Assembly (NCBI RefSeq): GCF_902168135.1
Contig: NZ_CABHOL010000026.1
Location: 1-64,000 of the forward strand
Source: an uncultured Fluviicola sp.
GTDB lineage: Bacteria; Bacteroidota; Bacteroidia; Flavobacteriales_D; Crocinitomicaceae
Length of the DNA: 64,000 nucleotides
Reading direction: 5' to 3'
The notes under the pieces are model-generated. The model was given only the letters and a program-made list of their open reading frames with translations. It made no database searches and was not told the DNA's origin. The position numbers and the translations under genes were made by a program. Below, one piece after another: positions 1-8,783 of this stretch; position 1 is the stretch's first letter; the number at the start of each line of letters is the position of its first letter.

Positions 1-43
1 TTCGCCTTAGTCTCGTGGGCTCGGAGATGTGTATAAGAGACAG
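1..43 (+). other. Illumina Nextera adapter (contamination at contig end)
   Basis: Bases 25-43 read AGATGTGTATAAGAGACAG, the 19-bp Tn5 mosaic end. Bases 10-24 read GTCTCGTGGGCTCGG, the Nextera read-2/i7 adapter. Bases 2-9 read TCGCCTTA, which matches the i7 index usually called N701 as it appears in the primer. This is library-preparation DNA and not genome. Biological sequence starts at base 44, so the left edge of the window is the end of a contig. Confidence 0.98.
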
Positions 44-832
44 TTGCGGTATCGTTTTGCTGAACATCGGGTTAAGCGAATGATACGTAATCTTGAGAAG
101 ATTAACTATGACTCATCAAAGAGCAGTCAGGTATCTATTTCTCTTAAAGTGCTTTCAGATTATTTCAAACTTCATTTGAATAACAATGTAAATATTGAAG
201 ATTTTTTTTCCGAAAAAATTTACAGTAGAATTCAAGAAAACCTGATAGAAGAAGAAGAAATATACAAAGTTGTCAGCAAATCTGAATATTATAAAAACGT
301 TAATGATAATTTTTTAGATTTTTCCAATTCGAGGAAAAGTATAAGGAGTTTCTCTAAGGAATTAATTAAGATCGATATCATAAAATCAGTCGTTGATATT
401 GCCAAAAACGCACCATCTGTATGCAATCGACAGCCAGTAAAGGTTCACTTTATACAAAATAAAAAAACAATAGATGAAATCCTTGATATTCAGGGTGGTT
501 TAACAGGATTTAGAGATAATATTAATCAAATTATTGTTTTAACCTCGGATAGAAATTATTTTTTCTCGGTTGGAGAAAGAAATCAATTGTACATTGATGG
601 AGGGATTTTTCTTATGAACCTATTGTATTCGCTTCATTATCACGAAATTGCTTCATGCTGCGCAAATTGGGGAAAAGAATATCAAGAAGATTTAAAAGCA
701 GAAAAAATATTAGGTCTTAAGCCTTCTGAAAAAATAATTTGTGTAATCGCTTTGGGATATATTGAAGACACTATAAAATATACATTATCCAAACGAAGAA
801 CAGTGGATGAAATATTAACCGTCGTTAATTAA
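44..832 (+). CDS. Nitroreductase-family protein, 5'-truncated
   Basis: Partial gene of about 262 real codons. The frame is open through the adapter, so the true start lies off the contig; an apparent GTG start at 29 is adapter and must not be used. The C-terminal two thirds look like an FMN-binding nitroreductase: an RKSIRSFS segment (the usual RRSxRxF start of the fold), then APSVCNRQP, the APSxxNxQP motif that contacts FMN, and GLKPSEK / VIALGY near the end. Such proteins often sit beside polysaccharide pyruvyl transferases in surface-sugar clusters, and here that gene starts 15 bp downstream. The substrate is unknown. Base composition is AT-rich like the following genes. Confidence 0.8.
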   Translation: MRYRFAEHRVKRMIRNLEKINYDSSKSSQVSISLKVLSDYFKLHLNNNVNIEDFFSEKIYSRIQENLIEEEEIYKVVSKSEYYKNVNDNFLDFSNSRKSIRSFSKELIKIDIIKSVVDIAKNAPSVCNRQPVKVHFIQNKKTIDEILDIQGGLTGFRDNINQIIVLTSDRNYFFSVGERNQLYIDGGIFLMNLLYSLHYHEIASCCANWGKEYQEDLKAEKILGLKPSEKIICVIALGYIEDTIKYTLSKRRTVDEILTVVN

Positions 833-847
833 TCTAACTATTAACAA

Positions 848-1981
848 ATGAAAATAGGAATACTTACACAGCCCTTAATAAACAATTATGGCGGATTGCT
901 GCAAGCCTATGCTTTACAAAGCACTTTAAAAGAAATGGGGCATGAAGTATGGATAATCAACAGGCAACCTTCAAAACCAACAATTAAACGTATTGTAAAA
1001 AATCAGGTAAAAAGAATAATCTTAAAACATCTCCTGAAACGCACCACTTTTTCATTAGATCCAAATACAAAGGAAAAAGAGATTATAGGAACTTACACCA
1101 ATTATTTTAAGAGAAAACACATTCAACCAATCACGTCGGAAATCACCGATAACAAGCAATTAAATGAGATTAAAAATTTAAACTTCGACGCTATCGTTGT
1201 TGGTAGTGATCAGGTTTGGCGGCCTAAATACTCACCCAATATATTTAATTACTTCCTGGATTTTATTGAAAAGGAGGATCAAATAAAAAAAATTTCATAT
1301 GCAGCATCTTTTGGTGTAGATCAATGGGAATTTACACCGGAACAAACTAGAATTTGTTCTGAGTTAGTAAAAAAATTCAATGCTGTATCTGTTCGTGAGT
1401 CGTCAGGAGTGAAGTTATGTGAAAATTATTTGAGTATTTCAGCAAGTCATGTCCTGGATCCAACATTGCTTCTAAATGCAAGTAAATACATACAAGTAAC
1501 CCAAGAAGAAAATGAACCAACAAGTGAAGGGAAATTAATGACTTACATTCTTGATGAGAATACTGAAAAAGACAAATTAATCATAGATGTATCAAACTGG
1601 TTGAAAATTAAACCTTTCACTGTTATGCAAAAAGAAAAACTTACGGGGAGAAATACGATTGAAAATTCAATATTTCCTCCGGTGTCTAAATGGTTAAAAG
1701 GATTTATGGATGCAGATTTCGTAATTACTGATTCCTTTCATGGCTGTGTATTTTCAATCATTTTTAATAAACCCTTTTTAGCTGTTGGTAATAAAAACAG
1801 GGGAATTGCTCGTTTTACTTCACTATTAAAAACCTTTAATTTAGAAGACAGATTAATATTAGACAATTTTTCTTTTGATGAGAAAATGATTGATGCAAGC
1901 ATAAATTGGGAGAATGTAAATAAAATTCTTGAAGAGGAGCAACAGAAATCATTTTCATTTCTAGAAAACGCATTAAAATAA
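848..1981 (+). CDS. Polysaccharide pyruvyl transferase family protein
   Basis: A 377-residue protein expected to transfer pyruvate from phosphoenolpyruvate onto a sugar of a surface polysaccharide as a ketal. The N-terminus MKIGILTQPLINNYGGLLQA is the typical opening of the CsaB/PS_pyruv_trans family (N-x-GxxLQxYAL). Further family signatures are VVGSDQVWRPKY near residue 120, SYAASFG near 150, and DSFHGCVFSIIF near 295, the conserved S/DSxHG motif of the C-terminal half. It lies between the truncated nitroreductase and a GT2 gene, all on the same strand with short gaps. Family assignment is firm; the acceptor sugar cannot be told. Confidence 0.9.
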   Translation: MKIGILTQPLINNYGGLLQAYALQSTLKEMGHEVWIINRQPSKPTIKRIVKNQVKRIILKHLLKRTTFSLDPNTKEKEIIGTYTNYFKRKHIQPITSEITDNKQLNEIKNLNFDAIVVGSDQVWRPKYSPNIFNYFLDFIEKEDQIKKISYAASFGVDQWEFTPEQTRICSELVKKFNAVSVRESSGVKLCENYLSISASHVLDPTLLLNASKYIQVTQEENEPTSEGKLMTYILDENTEKDKLIIDVSNWLKIKPFTVMQKEKLTGRNTIENSIFPPVSKWLKGFMDADFVITDSFHGCVFSIIFNKPFLAVGNKNRGIARFTSLLKTFNLEDRLILDNFSFDEKMIDASINWENVNKILEEEQQKSFSFLENALK

Positions 1982-2002
1982 AAATGAATTTTCCTTAAAT
2001 GA

Positions 2003-2995
2003 ATGGTAAGTATTATTGTAATTGGGTATAACGAGGGATCGAGATTAACAAAATGTTTAAATAGTATTTCTAATATTATTAATTCATACTCCGACCTTGA
2101 TTTTGAAGTAATTTATGTCGATTCCAAATCAGAAGATAATAGTATAGAAACAGCGAAATCATTTCCATTCGTTAATAAAACATTTGTTATTACAGGTAAA
2201 AAAAATGCCGCAATTGCAAGAAATATAGGTGCCAAAGAATCATCCGGAGATATTTTATTCTTTGTTGATGGGGATATGGAATTGGATGTTGATTTTTTAT
2301 CTTATGCAATAAATGATAATAAAAAAATGAATTTCAAAGTTCTTACAGGGCATTTAGATGACTATTTCTATGATTATGAGGGAAATTTTATTGGAAAATC
2401 ACCAAGAACCTATTCAAAAGATATACCAAATGAAATCGAAAAATTAGATACAAATGGTGGAATATTTTTCATTGAAAGAAAAGTTTGGGATGAATTGAAT
2501 GGAATGAATACAAAATTCAAAATTAATGAAGATATAGATTTTTCTATACGTCTTAAAACACTGGGCATTTGTGTACATAGATTGCCCCATTTGATTACAA
2601 AACATCATACAATTGATTATCGTAATGAAAAAAGAATGTGGAAAAACCTGATACAAGGTTATGGTTTTTACCCTGGAATATTATTTCGAAAACATTTTTT
2701 TGAATTTTATTTCATTATCCAAACAATACGCGCTCAATACACTGCTATTCTGCTTTTTTTAGCTCTTATTTTCTTTTTTATAAACTATAAGTTTTTTACC
2801 ATTTTCGTTGTTCTTTATTGCTCATTTTTATTTTTGCGTGCTCTTGTTCATACGATCAAAACGAACATAAACAAATACAAATTTCAGTACTTTTTGGAAC
2901 GTTCTTTTCTACAATTTTTTTTAGATCTTTCCTTTTGGATAGGTTTCTTGTTTTTTTTTCCAAATGAAAAAACTGAAAAATATATAGAAGTTTAA
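2003..2995 (+). CDS. Glycosyltransferase family 2 with C-terminal membrane segment
   Basis: A 330-residue inverting GT-A glycosyltransferase. The N-terminus VSIIVIGYNEGSRL is the nucleotide-sugar-binding strand of GT2, followed by DFEVIYVDSKSEDNS, AAIARNIGAKESSGD and the metal-binding FFVDGDME (DxD-like). NEDIDFSIRLK, near residue 175, is the (E/D)D catalytic-base region. Two or three hydrophobic segments from about residue 245 suggest membrane anchoring. ATG at 2003 gives the conserved N-terminus. The stop codon directly abuts the ATG of the EpsG-like gene, so the two are co-transcribed. Donor and acceptor are unknown. Confidence 0.9.
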   Translation: MVSIIVIGYNEGSRLTKCLNSISNIINSYSDLDFEVIYVDSKSEDNSIETAKSFPFVNKTFVITGKKNAAIARNIGAKESSGDILFFVDGDMELDVDFLSYAINDNKKMNFKVLTGHLDDYFYDYEGNFIGKSPRTYSKDIPNEIEKLDTNGGIFFIERKVWDELNGMNTKFKINEDIDFSIRLKTLGICVHRLPHLITKHHTIDYRNEKRMWKNLIQGYGFYPGILFRKHFFEFYFIIQTIRAQYTAILLFLALIFFFINYKFFTIFVVLYCSFLFLRALVHTIKTNINKYKFQYFLERSFLQFFLDLSFWIGFLFFFPNEKTEKYIEV

Positions 2996-4147
2996 ATGGT
3001 TCAGAGTTTCTTTGTATATGGGCTTTTGGGGTTAATGTTGTTTTTATTGGGACGTATCTCCTATTTACGTGAAAAGCAATCTATTCAACTTCATAGAAAA
3101 ACCTCCTTTTGGTCTTGGGAAATATTTATTGCCCTATTCTTATTCGCTTTTGTTTCAGGAGTAAGATGGAATGTAGGCGTTGATCACTTAACTTATTTAA
3201 GTCACTATTTACGAATACAAAATGGCTTAAATCCATATTTGGATAAAGAAATTGGTTTTGAATTTATTACTAATTTATTTGCTCAATCAGGACTTCATTT
3301 TTCTTTTTACTTTGGTTTTTTCGCTTTTCTTCAGTTGTTCTTTATCTACTATGCATTTAAAGACCACCGATATTTATACCCGTTTTTAGGGATTATTATC
3401 TTATTTGGTCCCGAATATCTTAATTGGATGAATGGTATGCGACAAATGTTGTCAGCAACAATTTTTGTATTCTCTATACAATTCATTCAAAATAGACAAT
3501 TCGTAAAATATGTACTTACAATTTTATTCGCTAGTTTGTTTCATACCTCAGCATTGGGACTAATTATTTTCTATTTTATTCCACAACGAGATTATTTTAA
3601 GAGTAGAATCCTGACACTTTTTTTAGTTGTTTTTTCATTAATCCTTGGAAGTATGGATTTTTGGATTGATAGTTTAAACCAATTTAGCCAATTATTCAAT
3701 CTTCTTGGTTACGATTGGTATTCAGAAAACATAAATGTTTTAATTGAGAATAATCAAGTTAGTAATATAGGCCCTAGAAGATTAAGCTTAATGCTAATAC
3801 CTCTATTAATTATTTGGTTTTCGCCTAAATTGAAAGTTACGTATCAAAACACTTTCTTTCTCACATATTACAATTTAGCGTTATTTGGTTTTTTACTTTA
3901 TAATATAGTTGCTAATCTCAATCATGGATTAATTCGTCCAACAACTTATTTAACAATTTTCATTATTCCAGCAACCGCATATTTATTAGATTATTTAAGA
4001 ACGAATATTAATAAAATGTATCCCATTTATCTTATAACTTTCTTAATAGTATTAAGCTATCTGCCATTATCCATTTTTGCAGACGAAGGAAAGGGTAAAG
4101 CAGATTATTCCAATTATAAGTTTTATTGGGATAATTATGATAAGTAG
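2996..4147 (+). CDS. EpsG-family membrane protein, likely polysaccharide polymerase (Wzy-like)
   Basis: A 383-residue polytopic membrane protein with roughly ten hydrophobic segments. The stretch SGVRWNVGVDHLTYLSHY near residue 55 is the hallmark of the EpsG/Wzy-like family (R-x-x-G-x-D-x-x-Y), and WMNGMRQMLSATIF near 145 matches the conserved N-x-x-RQ segment. In polysaccharide clusters this family is thought to polymerise lipid-linked repeat units in the inner membrane. It starts at the base after the GT2 stop codon. No Wzx flippase is visible in the window; it may lie beyond the truncated left edge. Confidence 0.85.
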   Translation: MVQSFFVYGLLGLMLFLLGRISYLREKQSIQLHRKTSFWSWEIFIALFLFAFVSGVRWNVGVDHLTYLSHYLRIQNGLNPYLDKEIGFEFITNLFAQSGLHFSFYFGFFAFLQLFFIYYAFKDHRYLYPFLGIIILFGPEYLNWMNGMRQMLSATIFVFSIQFIQNRQFVKYVLTILFASLFHTSALGLIIFYFIPQRDYFKSRILTLFLVVFSLILGSMDFWIDSLNQFSQLFNLLGYDWYSENINVLIENNQVSNIGPRRLSLMLIPLLIIWFSPKLKVTYQNTFFLTYYNLALFGFLLYNIVANLNHGLIRPTTYLTIFIIPATAYLLDYLRTNINKMYPIYLITFLIVLSYLPLSIFADEGKGKADYSNYKFYWDNYDK

Positions 4148-4173
4148 TAAGTAAAAACACAATTATTTAAGTT

Positions 4174-5241
4174 TTGAAAATTCTAATAAATACCCCTGAT
4201 ATTTCACTTCTCGGCGGAGTTGCGAATCATTACGAGGGATTACGTCCTTATTGGAAATTGAAAGTGCATTATAATTTCATTGGAGGAAGAAAAAAAATAC
4301 CTGGACCTTTAATTTTACCTTTTGATTTGATTAAGTTTTTCTTCCTATGTCGTTTTGGAAATTATGACCTGGTCGTTTTAAATCCATCACTTGGAAGTAC
4401 AGCCATAAAACGCGACGCACTATTTTTAAAAATTGCCTCTATTACGAAAAAAGAGACGCTTGTATTTTGGCACGGTTGGTCGCCAGAGTTGGTTGAACGA
4501 ATCAACAACGACTCAAGTTGGTTTAAACGAAAATACGATTTGGCTTCCATGCACTTAGTTTTATCAGGGGCGTTCAAAAAGGATTTAATCAACTGGGGAA
4601 TTAAAAGTCCCATTAAATTAACAACCACTAAAGTTGATGACAGACTAATTGCAAACTTTGAAATTCAGAAAAAGCAAGTTCCAGATTTTACCATTCTATT
4701 TTTAACACGCGTTGAAGTTTATAAGGGAATCTTCATCGTTTTGGAAGCTTGTGAGGATTTTTTAAAGCAAGGTGGTAGCTTTCGGTTAGTAATCGCAGGG
4801 GAAGGGTCACAACTAGAAGCAGCAAAGGACTATGTGAAGAAAAAGAAATTGCAAAATGTCCATTTTTTAGGTAATGTTAGTGGAGAACAATTAATTCAAG
4901 CTTTTGAAGACGCGAGTATTTATATTCTACCATCGTACAGTGAAGGAATGCCAACTTCCGTTTTGGAAGCCATGGCTTTTGGTTTACCGGTAATTACACG
5001 GCCTGTGGGGGGAATAAATGATTTTTTTGAAGAAGGTAAAATGGGGTACCTGGTTAAAAGTCTTAATTCTACTGATTTTGCTGAGAAAATTTCTTATATG
5101 TTAGAACACCCAACAATAATTAAAGAAATAGGGGAATTTAATCATTTTTATGCTAAAAAACATTTTATGGCTTCGGAGGTAGCTCTAAAAATGGAGGGAT
5201 TTTTCAAAATGGTTTTACAAAAAGATTTTAAGGAGAAATGA
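4174..5241 (+). CDS. Glycosyltransferase family 4 (GT-B)
   Basis: A 355-residue GT-B glycosyltransferase. It opens with MKILINTPDISLLGGVANHY, the GT4 N-terminal loop carrying the GG motif. The C-terminal Rossmann half shows FLTRVEVYKGI, VIAGEGSQ, VHFLGNVS and SEGMPTSVLEAMAFGLPVI. The last contains the E-x7-E pair that binds the nucleotide sugar in retaining GT4 enzymes. The start codon is TTG at 4174, chosen because it gives the conserved N-terminus and no nearby ATG does. It overlaps the next gene by 4 bp (ATGA), with AGGAGA just upstream acting as that gene's ribosome-binding site. Confidence 0.9.
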   Translation: MKILINTPDISLLGGVANHYEGLRPYWKLKVHYNFIGGRKKIPGPLILPFDLIKFFFLCRFGNYDLVVLNPSLGSTAIKRDALFLKIASITKKETLVFWHGWSPELVERINNDSSWFKRKYDLASMHLVLSGAFKKDLINWGIKSPIKLTTTKVDDRLIANFEIQKKQVPDFTILFLTRVEVYKGIFIVLEACEDFLKQGGSFRLVIAGEGSQLEAAKDYVKKKKLQNVHFLGNVSGEQLIQAFEDASIYILPSYSEGMPTSVLEAMAFGLPVITRPVGGINDFFEEGKMGYLVKSLNSTDFAEKISYMLEHPTIIKEIGEFNHFYAKKHFMASEVALKMEGFFKMVLQKDFKEK

Positions 5242-6398
5242 ATATAGCAAGTAACATATCTATCATCGAACATTTTTGTTTGAGAGAAGATTTATCCACT
5301 TATGATCCTTACGATATATGGAAAACTAGGATTGGAGTTAAGATTAAAATGCTTTATTTTAAAAACAAACTATTGGGACTTCTTCCTGCCGGGTGTTTTT
5401 CAGTTGCTGATTTTTATCTGCTAAATAAATCCCGTATTTTTTTTAAATCGCAAGAATACCCGATAGTTAGAGCTCAGGCAGGCATTGTTCTACTCAATTT
5501 ATATCAGGTTAATTTCGACAAGAATTACTTAGACTTTGCGAAAATTCATATTGACTGGTTACTTCAAAATCATTCAAAAAACTACAGTGGACTTTGTTGG
5601 GGAACAGGTTTTAAGATTGTTATAGATGCCACCACAGTCTATAACGAAAATACACCGTTTACTACCAATACTCCTTATGTTCTTGAATTACTTGACTCCT
5701 ACTACAAAATTACTCATGATGAAAAAATTTTAAATGCGATTCTTAGCATTTATGATTTTTATGAAAAAGACATTGTAGTATTGGAAGATAGTGAAAATTT
5801 TATGATTACTTCATATGGACCTTTTAAAGACAGAGTTGTGACAAATGCCGTTTCATATACCATGTTTGCATACTCTATTTTTTACCAGTATGTTGATAAT
5901 AAAAAATACATTGAAACCAAAATAAAGAAATTATACAAATTCATTCAATCAGTCCAACAAGTAGATGGTAGTTGGGTGTACGCTCCGTATGATACAAATT
6001 CATTTATTGATTGTTTTCATTCTTGTTTCATTATTAAGAACATCATTAAAACGTCAAATTCTATTGATCTACAAGAATCTCAAGATGTTGTAAATAAAGG
6101 ATATAATCTGATTAAGGAATCGTTTTACGATTCAAAATCAGGTTTATTCAAAAGGTTCATTGCTCAAAATAAACCTACTATGGTCAAATATGATCTTTAT
6201 GATAATTCTGAAGTTTTAAATCTCGCAATATTGATGAAGGATGTAGAAATCATCAACAAATTAGAACAGACAATCCGCTTAAAATTTGTAAGAAAAAACA
6301 ACGTTTTTTCAATAATTGATCTTTTTGGTAGAAGGAAAAACAAAAATACACTAAGATGGGCTGTTATGCCTTATTTAATGTCAATCAGTAGATTATGA
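5238..6398 (+). CDS. Polysaccharide-cluster protein of unknown function, possibly VpsJ-like
   Basis: A 386-residue soluble protein without signal peptide. Repeated helical stretches with aromatic and acidic motifs ([49 protein letters not shown]) suggest an alpha/alpha-barrel like those of six-hairpin glycosidases and terpenoid-cyclase-type folds. The pattern reminds me of proteins annotated VpsJ in exopolysaccharide clusters, but this is resemblance only. It overlaps its upstream and downstream neighbours by 4 bp each (ATGA junctions), so it is translated as part of the sugar operon. A role in modifying or trimming a lipid-linked sugar is possible; no catalytic residue can be named. Confidence 0.6.
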   Translation: MNIASNISIIEHFCLREDLSTYDPYDIWKTRIGVKIKMLYFKNKLLGLLPAGCFSVADFYLLNKSRIFFKSQEYPIVRAQAGIVLLNLYQVNFDKNYLDFAKIHIDWLLQNHSKNYSGLCWGTGFKIVIDATTVYNENTPFTTNTPYVLELLDSYYKITHDEKILNAILSIYDFYEKDIVVLEDSENFMITSYGPFKDRVVTNAVSYTMFAYSIFYQYVDNKKYIETKIKKLYKFIQSVQQVDGSWVYAPYDTNSFIDCFHSCFIIKNIIKTSNSIDLQESQDVVNKGYNLIKESFYDSKSGLFKRFIAQNKPTMVKYDLYDNSEVLNLAILMKDVEIINKLEQTIRLKFVRKNNVFSIIDLFGRRKNKNTLRWAVMPYLMSISRL

Positions 6399-6907
6399 GA
6401 AAGTTAAAATTAGTGATTTATTACATGTTGATAAGCAAATTGCCTCATTCACGATTTTTAAAGGCTGCAAATAAAATCAGGTGCTGGTATTTGTCTAACG
6501 TTCTTAAAATAACTGAAAAAGGTAGTTTAAATTTCTTTGAATATAACGTGTATATCGGAGATGCAAGCAGTTTAAAGATTGGCGCTAATTGTCAAATCAA
6601 TGAAAATGTCTTTATCCAAGGAGCTAAAATAGGTTCTTTTGTTATGATTGCACCAAATGTTTCTATTTTAACTAAAGGTCATTCTTTTTTGGACACTGAA
6701 ATCCCAATGGTTCAACAAGGAGATACAGAAGAATTGATTCCCGAGATTGAGAATGATGTTTGGATTGGGCGTAATGTGGTTATCATGCCAGGTGTTAAAA
6801 TAGGAAAAGGATCGATTATTGGAGCAGGTGCTGTGGTAACAAAAGACGTTGAACCATATAGCATTGTCGGTGGCATTCCCGCTAAACTTTTAAGAAAACG
6901 AAAATAA
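6395..6907 (+). CDS. Left-handed beta-helix (hexapeptide) acyltransferase
   Basis: A 170-residue protein with the hexapeptide-repeat pattern [LIV]-G-x4: [19 protein letters not shown], then [19 protein letters not shown] and [20 protein letters not shown], ending in [10 protein letters not shown], a classic ending of serine O-acetyltransferase/WbbJ/Maa-like sugar acetyltransferases. The catalytic His of this family lies in a loop after the first turns; [11 protein letters not shown] supplies a candidate (His near residue 91). It probably O-acetylates a sugar of the repeat unit. The start overlaps the upstream stop by 4 bp, and the asparagine synthase starts 2 bp after its stop. Confidence 0.88.
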   Translation: MRKLKLVIYYMLISKLPHSRFLKAANKIRCWYLSNVLKITEKGSLNFFEYNVYIGDASSLKIGANCQINENVFIQGAKIGSFVMIAPNVSILTKGHSFLDTEIPMVQQGDTEELIPEIENDVWIGRNVVIMPGVKIGKGSIIGAGAVVTKDVEPYSIVGGIPAKLLRKRK

Positions 6908-6909
6908 AT

Positions 6910-8760
6910 ATGTGTGGAATTCTAGGTACTATAAATGTACAGATTGAGGAAACTGTTCTCTCTTTAATTAAACACCGGGGGCCGGATGATTTTGGGATTA
7001 ACTCCTTTTCAGTTAATAATCATACGATCCATTTTGGACAAAGACGTTTGTCGATTATTGATCTATCACCTGCAGGACATCAGCCTATGGTTTCCGATTG
7101 TGGAAACTATGTAATCATTTTCAATGGAGAAATATATAATCATTTAGAATTGCGTGATAAGCTTCCTAAAGACATCGTTTACAAAGGCCACTCTGATACC
7201 GAAACGATTCTTTATTACCTCATCCATTTTGGAATTGATCGAATTTCGGATTTTAACGGAATTTTTGCTTTTTCATTTCTCGACAAGAAAAATGAAATAA
7301 TCCATATCGGAAGGGATCCATTTGGTGTAAAGCCCCTATATTATTTTGTTGATAGAAAACAACTTGTTTTTTCGTCTGAAATCAGACCTATCAAAGTTTT
7401 ATTAGAACAGAAAACTTTAAATCGACCTGCTTTAGCTAGTTTATTGAGATTGAGATACAATGCATCCCCCGACACTCTGTATACTGAAATTCAAAAGCTC
7501 AAACCTGGACATTCTATGTCTTTTGACTTGACGAAGCAAGTATTGACACCCATTGAAAAATATTTTGCACAAAAAACTCCTCCAAAGAAAATACATGACT
7601 CAAGAAACAACTTAATTCATCGGTATGGAGTCGAATTGGAAAAAGCAGTTCAGCGACAATTATTATCTGATGTGGAAGTAGGGGTCCTATTGAGTGGCGG
7701 AATTGATTCAGCTTTAGTTGCTGCATTAGCTCAAAAACATTACAAAGGAAAACTGAAAGCATTTACAATCGGTTTTGATGGAGATTTTGAAGAAGATGAA
7801 ATTGTAGATGCTACAAATACAGCTAAATTATTAGGCTTGGAACACCATGTTAAAAAAATTACGTTTACTGATTTTTTACGCTTAATTCAAGAATGTTCTC
7901 GTATTGTAGAGGAGCCTTTGGCAACGACCTCCATGATTCCTATGTATTACTTGGCTCAAATGGCTTCTGAAAATGTAAAAGTCGTTTTAACTGGGCAAGG
8001 AGCTGATGAACCTTTGGGTGGGTATACCCGCTATCGTTCTGAAATCATTCGAGAAAAAATTCCGACTGTTTTTCGCGGAATAATTAAACCTGCCATAAAA
8101 CTTTTAAAAGTCAAAAACGAACAACTCATTCGCGGAGCTGCAGCGATTGGGATCAATGATGAAATTCAACGATTTTTATCTGTATACGAGATTTTTTCAA
8201 CTGACGAAATCCAGCAATTGATTGCAGCAAAAGATACTTTAAGCGAAAAACACATTACAGTTTTTTACAATTTGTTATCGTGTAAAGAAATAAAACATCC
8301 CGTAGAAAAAATGATGGCAATTGATACCAGAATGAATCTTGCTGATGATTTATTAAATTACACAGATAAAATTACCATGAATTTTTCCATGGAATGCCGG
8401 GTTCCGATGCTTGATATTGAACTTATCCATTTTATTGAATCTTTACCTGTTGATTTGAAACTGAATGAAAAAGGGGGGAAAATTGTTCATAAAGAATTCG
8501 CAAAAACAATTTTACCCAGCGAAATCATTAATCGTCCTAAAAAAGGTTTTCAATCACCAACTCGAAAATGGTTTCATGAAGAAATGGAAACATTAGAAAA
8601 TATCTTACTTTCTGCCAACTCTGTGTTTTCAAAAGTTTTCAGTTCGAAGGCTGTAGCAGAAATACTCAAACAGCATGCCAATGGATATAATAAAGAAAAG
8701 CAAATTTTCTTGTTGTTAAGTATCTATTATTGGATGGAATCAAATCACGATTTATTTTAA
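6910..8760 (+). CDS. asnB: Asparagine synthase (glutamine-hydrolysing), cluster-associated
   Basis: A 616-residue two-domain amidotransferase. After Met removal Cys2 (MCGILG) is the glutaminase nucleophile of the Ntn-hydrolase domain; RGPDDFG, FNGEIYNH and GRDPFGVKPLYY follow. The synthetase domain has the ATP-pyrophosphatase loop LLSGGIDSALVAALA near residue 260 and LTGQGADEPLGGY near 365. Homologues in polysaccharide clusters are thought to amidate uronic-acid or aminosugar carboxylates instead of making free asparagine; its place between an acetyltransferase and a WecG-type transferase fits that, but this is inference. Length is normal for bacterial AsnB (about 600-630). Confidence 0.92.
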   Translation: MCGILGTINVQIEETVLSLIKHRGPDDFGINSFSVNNHTIHFGQRRLSIIDLSPAGHQPMVSDCGNYVIIFNGEIYNHLELRDKLPKDIVYKGHSDTETILYYLIHFGIDRISDFNGIFAFSFLDKKNEIIHIGRDPFGVKPLYYFVDRKQLVFSSEIRPIKVLLEQKTLNRPALASLLRLRYNASPDTLYTEIQKLKPGHSMSFDLTKQVLTPIEKYFAQKTPPKKIHDSRNNLIHRYGVELEKAVQRQLLSDVEVGVLLSGGIDSALVAALAQKHYKGKLKAFTIGFDGDFEEDEIVDATNTAKLLGLEHHVKKITFTDFLRLIQECSRIVEEPLATTSMIPMYYLAQMASENVKVVLTGQGADEPLGGYTRYRSEIIREKIPTVFRGIIKPAIKLLKVKNEQLIRGAAAIGINDEIQRFLSVYEIFSTDEIQQLIAAKDTLSEKHITVFYNLLSCKEIKHPVEKMMAIDTRMNLADDLLNYTDKITMNFSMECRVPMLDIELIHFIESLPVDLKLNEKGGKIVHKEFAKTILPSEIINRPKKGFQSPTRKWFHEEMETLENILLSANSVFSKVFSSKAVAEILKQHANGYNKEKQIFLLLSIYYWMESNHDLF

Positions 8761-8783
8761 TTGGAAATAACTCATTATCCATT

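Noticed and set aside
29-832. A complete nitroreductase gene starting at GTG 29
   Set aside because: Bases 1-43 are Nextera adapter, so this start is artificial; the gene is 5'-truncated.
6910-8760. Housekeeping asparagine biosynthesis
   Set aside because: The enzyme family fits, but the position inside the sugar operon favours a polysaccharide-amidation role; not proven, so free-asparagine synthesis is only set aside.
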